6,412 nucleotides of DNA from Gemmatimonadota bacterium (lineage in GTDB: Bacteria; Gemmatimonadota; Gemmatimonadetes; Gemmatimonadales; GWC2-71-9). The notes under the pieces are model-generated. The model was not told the origin of the DNA and did no database searches. It saw only the letters and a program-made list of their open reading frames with translations. Positions 1-5,322 of this stretch are shown in pieces. The translations under genes were made by a program, and so were the position numbers. The DNA lies in contig JAPULP010000174.1 in assembly GCA_027294815.1 (NCBI GenBank), positions 1-6,412 of the forward strand, read 5' to 3'. Each line of letters opens with the position of its first letter. Positions within the stretch are counted from its first letter, which is position 1.

Positions 1-1
1 C

Positions 2-172
2 GTTCCCTTGAACAACCAGTTGGCCGCCGTGTCCGCCACCGATCCCGCCGCCCGTGACGTGTGGGAGCACTACCTGGGCCGGTGGACGATGTGGAACCAC
101 ATTCGGACGGCCGCCGCGATGGTCGCCGCACTGCTGTACACCTTGGGTCTCATGCAGAACGGAGGCACGTGA
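2..172 (+). CDS. DUF1772-type membrane protein, C-terminal fragment
   Basis: The reading frame is open from the window edge to a TGA at 170-172, giving 56 residues. It begins VPLNNQLAAV and continues through WEHYLGRWTMWNHIR into a hydrophobic stretch (about residues 36-51) that would be a final transmembrane helix, followed by a short polar tail. The pattern of VPLNN, then a W..YL..WT.WNH.R block, then a closing helix is what I know from DUF1772 (anthrone oxygenase-like) proteins, which are about 150-170 residues long with four helices; so roughly two thirds of the gene lies to the left. Function in bacteria is not established; these are inner-membrane proteins often found next to transcriptional regulators. 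No start is visible. The family call is made by eye. Confidence 0.8.
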   Translation, partial: VPLNNQLAAVSATDPAARDVWEHYLGRWTMWNHIRTAAAMVAALLYTLGLMQNGGT

Positions 173-210
173 CGTCGAGAAGCCCGGCGTCCGCATCCAA
201 GGCGGGATAA

Positions 211-227
211 TCGTTAACCGTTAACGA
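211..227. promoter_or_regulatory. Perfect 17-bp palindrome, candidate operator
   Basis: TCGTTAAC (211-218), a central C, and GTTAACGA (220-227) are exact reverse complements. The site is also two GTTAAC units in tandem 7 bp apart, and a TATAAT-like GATAAT (206-211) overlaps its left edge. Such a compact dyad fits the binding site of a dimeric helix-turn-helix repressor. It lies 38 bp past the stop of the DUF1772 gene and 436 bp before the next start, so its target is unclear. No regulator gene is in the window. The dyad is seen directly; a regulatory role is inference. Confidence 0.35.
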
Positions 228-650
228 ATGCGTACTTTCGACCCATTAGTGCCGTTCCGCACTCTCGCTATCTTCCCGCTCACCGACCTGACAGCGGACA
301 TTCGCCGAGAGGGCCGAGGCGGCAGCAGATAGCCAAAACCCGACTATATGAACTTCGGTTCGCATGGTTGCTTACCCCCCAGAAGCGGTCATCCGTACGG
401 GCCGGTAGCGGCGTTGAGAACGGTAACTCGTAAGCTATGAGCTGATGAGCAGTAGCAGGAACACCTCGAAACAAATTCAGCATCCCTCCGGTCGTACTCG
501 GTAGGGCGTTGCGATTAACGCTGGGGACATTAGCGGCGCGCTGCGATCCGCAAGCACTCAATAAGGCTCCCGTGAATAAGGTGGACGAAAATCGGATTCG
601 TAATTCCGATATTGATCCATCTACTTGTAGTCAGGCGGCAGTGGAACGCA

Positions 651-655
651 AGGGG
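651..655 (+). promoter_or_regulatory. Ribosome binding site deciding the start at 663
   Basis: AGGGG, within AAGGGGAC, lies 7 bp before ATG 663. This is a good anti-16S match and spacing, and it favours the shorter protein over the one starting at 612. Confidence 0.7.
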
Positions 656-662
656 ACATCGT

Positions 663-1094
663 ATGAGCACACATAGTCTCGACAGCGCTATAGAAGCAAG
701 CCACAAGGCACTCGCCAAGATCGTGAATGGCGACCCAAGCGGCTATCTGGCCTTGTACGTCGAGGATGAGGAGCTGACGCTTGGCAATCCTTTCGGGCCG
801 TTTGCACGTGGTCGCCAGAGCGTTGCTGAAAGATTGTCCGGAGCCGCATCCAACTACCGAGATGGGGAAGTTACGAGCGTCGAACTCATCGCAAAGTATC
901 TCTCCGAGAACCTTGCGTGCGTGGTCGAAGTTGAGAACGTTAGAGCCAAGGTTGGCGAAAGCGAGGAAATGGTTCCCGTCTCCCTTCGCGTGACAAGCAC
1001 ATTTCGGCTGGAGCGCGGTAATTGGAAGTTGGTCCACAGGCACGCCGACCCGATTACGACGCCACGCCCGGCAGCGTCTGTTATCAGAAAATGA
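663..1094 (+). CDS. NTF2/SnoaL-like fold protein (DUF4440-type)
   Basis: This 143-residue protein is the normal length for a stand-alone SnoaL-like/NTF2-fold domain. It shows an N-terminal amphipathic helix (about 5-33, SAIEASHKALAKIVNGDPSG), then LGNPFGPFARGRQSV (40-54), a helix, and three long beta-strand-like stretches ending in FRLERGNWKLVHRHADPIT (114-132). The closing W-K-L-V-H-R-H-A-D is typical of the group, whose members form a cone-shaped pocket and may be enzymes, binding proteins or have no known role; the substrate cannot be read from sequence. I chose ATG at 663 because AGGGG at 651-655 lies 7 bp before it. An in-frame ATG at 612 would add 17 residues with no such site. It stands alone, convergent with the cyclase-like gene. 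The family is fairly sure; the function is unknown. Confidence 0.85.
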   Translation: MSTHSLDSAIEASHKALAKIVNGDPSGYLALYVEDEELTLGNPFGPFARGRQSVAERLSGAASNYRDGEVTSVELIAKYLSENLACVVEVENVRAKVGESEEMVPVSLRVTSTFRLERGNWKLVHRHADPITTPRPAASVIRK

Positions 1095-1480
1095 CTCAGC
1101 GCCAATGGCCAAAAGTGTCATGACAGGCTGTCCGCCAATCTAGGTTTCGATTTCAAAGTAGACATCACCGGAGAAATCGCTTTCGGCCGGGATGGGGCAG
1201 AACCGGACTGACATCCGACAAACGCGAATGACTGCTATGTGGCTTCGGCCCGGCTTGCGCGCGTTCACTCCGTTTGGCCACTTCTGGCCGATCCCGGCCT
1301 ATCGCATTGCAACATTGTTATACGGTGCAGCGAATCAGCCCAAAATGCGGTGAACGGCCGGACCCGACCCGTTTTGGTCAGTCGCGATCTGATCGTCGAA
1401 CGTCCGCTACGCAACTAAACGGACATACGTGACAACCGGACTCGGCGTCATCTCGTCACCCAAGATGGAGCTTGGTTCCG
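1095..1480. other. Convergent intergenic gap holding repeat copy A
   Basis: The two flanking genes run towards each other, so this gap should hold two transcript ends, but I see no classic stem plus T-run. CCAAG (1460-1464) and CTTGG (1471-1475) form a 5-bp dyad just past the cyclase stop, followed only by two T's, which is weak. The 1284-1370 part is repeat copy A. At 1398-1429 there is an imperfect dyad, GAACGTCCGCT then AAACGGACATACG. TGTCATGACA at 1116-1125 is a perfect 10-bp palindrome. No gene is supported. Confidence 0.6.
1284..1370 (+). repeat. Dispersed intergenic repeat, copy A
   Basis: This copy is the most diverged of three. It shares GGCCGATyCCsGCCTATCGC at its left end, GCAAC and TAC in the middle, and GAACGGC then CCGACCC at its right end with copies B (3629-3714) and C (4902-4990). 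Two GCRGYGAA units begin at 1327 and 1347, exactly 20 bp apart, as in the other copies. It lies wholly outside genes. It could be a small non-autonomous mobile element, a REP-like sequence or a structured RNA; nothing here decides between them. Confidence 0.75.
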
Positions 1481-3430
1481 TCACTCCGGTATCCCCGCCT
1501 TGCGTAACCCCTCCTCGTAAAGCGACAGGTACCTGGGATCCTGGATGGGCGATGTTTCGACTATTAACTCGAGTGTGCCCTCGAATCCCAAATTCAGTAG
1601 CTCTTCGACTTGCCACTCGGCATCCTCCATCTGTCCGGCCTGGGCGTAGGATGCAGCTAACATCCACCGGAGGAAGAGTGCCGTCGGGTTTCTTTCCACC
1701 GCCGCCTCAAAATCCGCGATCGCCGACTCGTAGTTCTTGAGGACGTAACGGGTCGTCCCACGCATATCGAGATACCAGAACGGATATCGCGGGTTGAGCC
1801 GCATGGCGGTCTCCACGGACCTGAGGCCGTCCTCTCCGCGACCGTCCGCAACGTACAACATCGTCAGATAGGCATAGGCGTCGGCGAAATCCGGGTCCAG
1901 TTCAATGGCCCGCTGCAGGGCCTCGATGCCGCGCTCCAGCGCCGCCGGCGTCTTGAGCCGCGCGGTGGCCCGACCCAGGCTCCAGTAAAGGTTGGGGTTT
2001 TGCGGGTCGAGGGCCACTGCCTTCTCAGTAAGTTCGACGGCTTCCGTGAGATCGGCCTGGATGTCGTTCGACCATCCGTTACGGGCACTCAGTTCCAGGA
2101 TATTGGCGATTCGGGCATAGGGCAGGGCGTAGTCGGCGTCAATCGACAGCGCCTGTTCGTAGAGCCGCATGGCCTCCCGGCTTCCTTCGCGGGTGAAGGT
2201 GGACTCCTGAAACACGCCGCGCAGATAGAGATCGTGCGCCGCGGCGCTACGGGTCCCGCGAAACGCCATGCGTTCGCGTTCGTTTTCCGAAAGCCTGAGC
2301 GCCAGCGAACCGACGATTTTCTCAAGCACCTGATCCTGGAGGCTGAAGATATCGTTCAGGCTGCCGTCGTAGCGCTCGGCCCAAAGATGGCTGCCGGTGG
2401 TCGCATCGATCAACTGGGCGCTGATGCGGACCTGCGAACCCGCCTTGCGCACGCTGCCCTCGATCACGTATCGCACATTGAGCGCCTCGCCCACATCTCG
2501 GATATCGATCTTCCGGCCCTTGTAGCCGGATGTGGAGGTGCGCGAGATCACGGTCAGGTCCGATATCTTGGACAGGTCCGTGGTCAGGTCCTCGGTCATG
2601 CCGTCGACGAAATATTCCTGCTCTGGGTCGCCACTCATATTGGTGAACGGCAGCACCGCGATGGAAGGCTTGTCCGGTAATGGGAACGCCATGCGCTCGA
2701 CGGACGCAGGCGCTTCTCTCGGCGCCCACGGCTGGAACCGAGCGAGCCCGCCGCCAACTAGGACGAGAAGAGCCATCGCTCCGACCACAATCCACCGCTG
2801 CCTCGGTCGGTTTGGCTGGGCCTCGCCGGGCATAGCAGGGACCTCCGGCGGAGGCATGGCCTCACCTGATTTGAGGCTCACCGCGTAAGCCCGCACCGGC
2901 TCGCTGAATCCCTTCAGCTCCTGCTCGCCGAGGCTCGCGTATTCAAACGGCAACCGACCCGGCACCGCCTCATAGACCGCCCCCTGAACGCACACGCCTC
3001 CGCCCGAAGCCAACTGCTCGAGTCGCTGCGCCAACACGATACCCTCTCCGGTGATCGTGTTGTCCGCAACCACCACCTCACCCAGGCTGATGCCAATCCG
3101 AAGAGTCGGTCGAATGTCATCCTCCAGAGTTGAGTTGAACTCGGTGTTTTCGGCCTGGAAGGCGAGCGAGGCCTCAACCGCGTCCGATGCCCGACTAAAC
3201 TCCGCTAGGAGCGCATCGCCGCGTAGCTCGAGCGGATGTCCATTGTAGGACTCGATGGTCCCGGAGAAGCGGTGGAAGGCATCCCGAATGCGCTCGTGGG
3301 CAAGCGACTCATCGCGCCGGACGAGTGCCGTCGAGCCGACCACATCGGCGTGTAGGATGACGGCGAGCTTTCGCGGCTGACGCTCTTCCACTGGCCCCCC
3401 TCTGAGGGATAAGTGAGCGTTTTCTGGCAT
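1481..3430 (-). CDS. Class III nucleotide cyclase-like / TolB-like / TPR membrane protein
   Basis: The protein has 649 residues when started at ATG 3430. A class III cyclase homology domain spans about 21-187, a transmembrane helix about 213-232 (WIVVGAMALLVLVGGGLARF), a TolB-like domain about 253-387 (SIAVLPFTNMSGDPEQEYF, LWAERYDG), and TPR repeats about 397-612. Basic residues before the helix (NRPRQR) suggest a cytoplasmic cyclase domain and periplasmic TolB/TPR parts. The two metal-binding Asp are present (D29 in HADVVGST; D72 in RGDALLAEF) and R136 is kept. But the position of the adenine-contacting Lys is Glu (E68), and the Asn of the usual N..AR motif is Val (V132, in IVLAQRLE). I recall the same residues in relatives of this architecture, so a subfamily that is inactive, altered in substrate, or a nucleotide sensor is possible. 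An in-frame TTG at 3484 is an alternative start; neither start has a clear Shine-Dalgarno site, and ATG 3430 is chosen because the domain begins about 20 residues later, as usual for the family. Confidence 0.9.
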   Translation of the reverse strand: MPENAHLSLRGGPVEERQPRKLAVILHADVVGSTALVRRDESLAHERIRDAFHRFSGTIESYNGHPLELRGDALLAEFSRASDAVEASLAFQAENTEFNSTLEDDIRPTLRIGISLGEVVVADNTITGEGIVLAQRLEQLASGGGVCVQGAVYEAVPGRLPFEYASLGEQELKGFSEPVRAYAVSLKSGEAMPPPEVPAMPGEAQPNRPRQRWIVVGAMALLVLVGGGLARFQPWAPREAPASVERMAFPLPDKPSIAVLPFTNMSGDPEQEYFVDGMTEDLTTDLSKISDLTVISRTSTSGYKGRKIDIRDVGEALNVRYVIEGSVRKAGSQVRISAQLIDATTGSHLWAERYDGSLNDIFSLQDQVLEKIVGSLALRLSENERERMAFRGTRSAAAHDLYLRGVFQESTFTREGSREAMRLYEQALSIDADYALPYARIANILELSARNGWSNDIQADLTEAVELTEKAVALDPQNPNLYWSLGRATARLKTPAALERGIEALQRAIELDPDFADAYAYLTMLYVADGRGEDGLRSVETAMRLNPRYPFWYLDMRGTTRYVLKNYESAIADFEAAVERNPTALFLRWMLAASYAQAGQMEDAEWQVEELLNLGFEGTLELIVETSPIQDPRYLSLYEEGLRKAGIPE

Positions 3431-3628
3431 GTTACAGCGAGAGTGCGGAGGCGACGAGAGGAAACGACGCGAATCACCTCGCAACGGACGGTCATCTGAC
3501 TCGGTGTTTGAGCGCTCGGCCCAAAGCGTATCAAGTTTCCCCAGAATGGAGTGCTATCGCGAACGTCAGCTATGAGGCTTTAACCAGCCCTTCAAATGGC
3601 GATTATTGAGCATGCTGTTTGTCCGTAG

Positions 3629-3714
3629 TTGGCCGATTCCCGCCTATCGCACCGCAACATCGCTGTACGGGCAGCGAATTAGTCCGAGAGGCAGCGAACG
3701 GCAAAAACCGACCC
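3629..3714 (+). repeat. Dispersed intergenic repeat, copy B
   Basis: This copy matches copy C at roughly 80% by eye over its length. The first 24 bases of the two are identical, and GGCAGCGAACGGCAAAAA is shared near the right end. GCAGCGAA occurs twice, starting at 3671 and 3691. It points the same way as copies A and C and lies between divergent genes, so it is not tied to transcript ends. Confidence 0.85.
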
Positions 3715-3850
3715 GATCCGGTCGTTCACGGTCGTTGCCGCGAGTGTCGGCTTTCAGATCGCAAACCGGTCGACTGACCTGGGAAATCAGTTAGGCTGCT
3801 GAGTGTCAGGGCTCGGAAGTACAGCTTTATATTCGTAGAATGATGCGTGG

Positions 3851-3879
3851 TTGGCCTACATAGCGAGCCCGCCTATGGT
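3851..3879 (+). promoter_or_regulatory. Possible sigma-70 promoter of the PEP mutase-like gene
   Basis: TTGGCC (3851-3856) and TATGGT (3874-3879) each match the consensus hexamers at 4 of 6 positions and are 17 bp apart. This would place transcript starts about 25-30 bp before the start codon at 3915. The spacing is ideal but the hexamers are weak. Confidence 0.3.
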
Positions 3880-3903
3880 TAGTCGATAATTCGTCAGCAT
3901 GTT

Positions 3904-3908
3904 GGAGG
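3904..3908 (+). promoter_or_regulatory. Strong ribosome binding site for a GTG start
   Basis: GGAGG lies 6 bp before GTG 3915. It decides in favour of this non-ATG start; the ATG at 3899 is in another frame and precedes the site. Confidence 0.8.
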
Positions 3909-3914
3909 ATCACG

Positions 3915-4751
3915 GTGAGCGCGGTACAGACCGAAAAGTGCAGGTTGTTCAAAGCCCTACACGAGCGGCCGGGAGTCTTCGTAATCCCGAATCCGTGGGA
4001 TGCCGGTACGGCACGGATACTGACCGCCCTTGGCTTCGAGGCACTAGCGACGACGAGTGCAGGCTTCGCATTCTCGATTGGGCGTCGTGACTCGGCCGCT
4101 GGACTGACGCGCGACGAGGTTCTCGAGAATGCACGGGCGATTGTGGACGCAACTCACTTACCGGTGTCGGCCGATCTTGAGGACGGCTTCGGCAGCGCGC
4201 CTGAAACGTGTGCGGAGACCATCAAGTTGGCGGCGGCGATTGGGTTGGTTGGCGGTTCGATAGAAGACGCTACCGGCGACCTGAAGAGCCCAATTTTTGA
4301 GTTTGAACAGGCAGTGGAGCGCGTTGCCGCTGCCTGCGACGCGGCTTGCGCACTGCCATTCGTTGTGACCGCGCGGGCTGAGAACTTCCTGCATGGCCGC
4401 CCCGATCTCGATGACACCGTCAGGCGGTTGCAAGCTTTTGTGCAGGTGGGCGCGGACGTTGTCTATGCACCTGGGTTGCCCAACCTCGATGCAATCCGCA
4501 CTGTTTGTGAGACGGTCGAGAAGCCAGTGAACGTCGTAATGGGTCTCAAAGGATCAACATTCACCGTCGAAGAACTACAAGCTGCTGGTGTTAAAAGGAT
4601 AAGCGTGGGAGGTGCGTTCGCCAGAGCGGCTCTTGGTGCGTTCATGCGAGCTGCACTAGAGGTGAAAGAGAAAGGCACGTTCACCTTTTCGGCCGACGCG
4701 ATCCCCGATGCCGAAGCCAGCAGCTACATGGCGAGTTTCAAGCGGTCCTGA
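3915..4751 (+). CDS. Isocitrate lyase/phosphoenolpyruvate mutase superfamily protein
   Basis: The 278-residue protein is full length for the small PEP mutase/isocitrate lyase group, which uses an alpha/beta barrel with Mg2+ to make or break C-C or P-C bonds next to a carboxylate. Visible motifs are NPWDAGTARIL (26-36), ATTSAGFA (45-52), the metal-site loop SADLEDGFG (85-93), GGSIEDAT (113-120), TARAENFLHGRPDLDDT (152-168) and VNVVMG (205-210). The KKCGH motif of true isocitrate lyases is absent, so a glyoxylate-cycle role is unlikely. Relatives include carboxy-PEP mutase, oxaloacetate decarboxylase and 2-methylisocitrate lyase; I cannot tell which reaction applies. The protein has no signal peptide or membrane segment and is cytosolic. 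The GTG start is supported by GGAGG 6 bp upstream. It has no operon partner: the next gene on its strand is outside the window and the recombinase downstream faces it. Confidence 0.9.
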   Translation: MSAVQTEKCRLFKALHERPGVFVIPNPWDAGTARILTALGFEALATTSAGFAFSIGRRDSAAGLTRDEVLENARAIVDATHLPVSADLEDGFGSAPETCAETIKLAAAIGLVGGSIEDATGDLKSPIFEFEQAVERVAAACDAACALPFVVTARAENFLHGRPDLDDTVRRLQAFVQVGADVVYAPGLPNLDAIRTVCETVEKPVNVVMGLKGSTFTVEELQAAGVKRISVGGAFARAALGAFMRAALEVKEKGTFTFSADAIPDAEASSYMASFKRS

Positions 4752-4847
4752 CGCGCCAAACCGAAGGCGTGCACGCGAGAACTGAACCTATTGGTGCATG
4801 TCTCGAAAGAGTCAAAATCGGCGGTCTAAGGCTCGTTGGGCGAACGA

Positions 4848-4869
4848 CCGCTTTTTGATCCGCAAGCGG
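4848..4869. repeat. Short inverted repeat CCGCTT/AAGCGG
   Basis: A 6-bp stem (4848-4853 and 4864-4869) with a 10-base loop follows GAACGA. The arrangement GAACG-CCGCT...AGCGG resembles the dyad at 1398-1429 in another gap, which suggests a second, shorter repeat family. There is no T-run after the stem, so it is not a typical terminator. Confidence 0.4.
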
Positions 4870-4901
4870 GCCTCGCGCGCAGCCGCACCGTACGACCGCA
4901 C

Positions 4902-4990
4902 TTGGCCGATTCCCGCCTATCGCACTGCAACCTAGTAGTACAATGCGGCGAACCAGCCCGAAAGGCAGCGAACGGCAAAAAAACCGACCC
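4902..4990 (+). repeat. Dispersed intergenic repeat, copy C
   Basis: This copy starts with the same GGCCGATTCCCGCCTATCGC as copy B and ends in AAAACCGACCC. GCGGCGAA and GCAGCGAA begin at 4945 and 4965, again 20 bp apart. It differs from B mainly in the middle and by two extra A's in the A-run. Confidence 0.85.
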
Positions 4991-5253
4991 ACTGTTGCCG
5001 TCACTCGGAGATGTTGGCGCGGGTGGCAGCTTCATGTCGCCAAGCAGTCATTCGAATGATTCGCAGCCCACGCCCTGCCGAGCTGTCAGCCGCCACCGAT
5101 ACGCACCGGCCGCCGGCCACCAGCAATCCATCGCGACGTGCATACCGACGATCGAGATACCGGTGCCCACGGCCAATCTGGGCGTTGTAGAGTAGCCCGA
5201 GGCAGTGACCCACCCCGGGCCCTCGCCAGATCCGGACTTATGTGGAGTGTAAG

Positions 5254-5322
5254 GTTATGGGGCCTGGGCAAGTTGGGAGCCTGTAGGATGAAGCAGGTTG
5301 GCAGATTTTGCTCCCCATAAAC
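5254..5322. repeat. Inverted repeats at the element end, with an internal direct repeat
   Basis: GGTTATGGGG (5253-5262) and CCCCATAAAC (5313-5322) pair at 9 of 10 positions. Inside them GGGAGC (5275-5280) and GCTCCC (5310-5315) are also inverted. GCAAGTTGGGAG (5268-5279) and GCAGGTTGGCAG (5293-5304) are direct repeats matching at 10 of 12 positions with a 25-bp step. Further out, TTATGTGGAG (5238-5247) matches the reverse complement of 5311-5320 (TTATGGGGAG) at 9 of 10. Paired inverted arms plus direct repeats are what one expects at a tyrosine recombinase target, with core and accessory sites. The repeats are seen directly; the role is inference. Confidence 0.55.

Larger units (their letters stand above)
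173..662. other. 490-bp intergenic gap with no supported gene
   Basis: The stretch follows the DUF1772 stop and precedes the ribosome binding site of the SnoaL-like gene. It holds a perfect 17-bp palindrome at 211-227 and several short elements of the type seen in the other gaps (for example CAGCGGACATTCG near 290-302 and AAGCGGTCATCCG near 384-396). A short dyad, ATCGGA (591-596) and TCCGAT (605-610), sits about 40 bp before the gene's Shine-Dalgarno site. The open frames here have no recognisable protein features. I found no convincing promoter, terminator or RNA gene, and no full copy of the 87-bp repeat found in the other gaps. Confidence 0.6.
3431..3914. other. Divergent intergenic gap holding repeat copy B
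   Basis: The cyclase-like gene reads leftwards from here and the PEP mutase-like gene rightwards, so both promoters should be inside. A candidate for the rightward gene is listed at 3851-3879; I found no good candidate for the leftward one. The central part, 3629-3714, is repeat copy B. AGCGCTCGGCCCAAAG (3511-3526) is an exact 16-bp match to 2371-2386 inside the cyclase-like gene. The frame of the cyclase-like gene stays open upstream of TTG 3484 to an in-frame TAG near 3556. No separate gene is supported; a 62-residue frame starting at 3606 merely runs through the repeat. Confidence 0.6.
4752..5254. other. Intergenic gap holding repeat copy C, up to the mobile-element end
   Basis: The gap lies between the convergent PEP mutase-like gene and recombinase gene. 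It holds a 6-bp dyad CCGCTT/AAGCGG (4848-4853 and 4864-4869), repeat copy C (4902-4990), and an AT-poor remainder. No terminator with a T-run was found. Open frames crossing the repeat (for example 4836-5195, +) have no recognisable features and are not called. On the minus strand one frame stays open from the element end down to a stop at 5048-5050; it is discussed as a possible gene remnant but is not supported as a gene. Confidence 0.6.

Noticed and set aside
280..561. 93-residue minus-strand open frame in the first gap
   Set aside because: It has no recognisable domain or ribosome binding site and crosses degenerate repeat-like sequence.
591..610. ATCGGA/TCCGAT dyad as an operator for the SnoaL-like gene
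   Set aside because: Six-bp arms with an 8-base gap are not rare at this scale, and no promoter could be placed beside it.
612..662. Longer N-terminus for the SnoaL-like gene starting at ATG 612
   Set aside because: It has no ribosome binding site, the extra 17 residues are not family-like, and ATG 663 has AGGGG at 7 bp.
1460..1475. CCAAG/CTTGG hairpin as terminator of the cyclase-like gene
   Set aside because: The 5-bp stem is AT-containing and has no adjoining T-run on the relevant strand.
2000..2680. 226-residue plus-strand open frame opposite the cyclase-like gene
   Set aside because: It is an antisense shadow of the TolB/TPR coding region; the minus-strand protein has clear domains throughout.
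4836..5195. 119-residue plus-strand open frame across repeat copy C
   Set aside because: It starts next to a dyad and runs through the repeat. Its sequence is Arg/Pro/Ser-rich and low in signal, as expected for non-coding GC-rich DNA.
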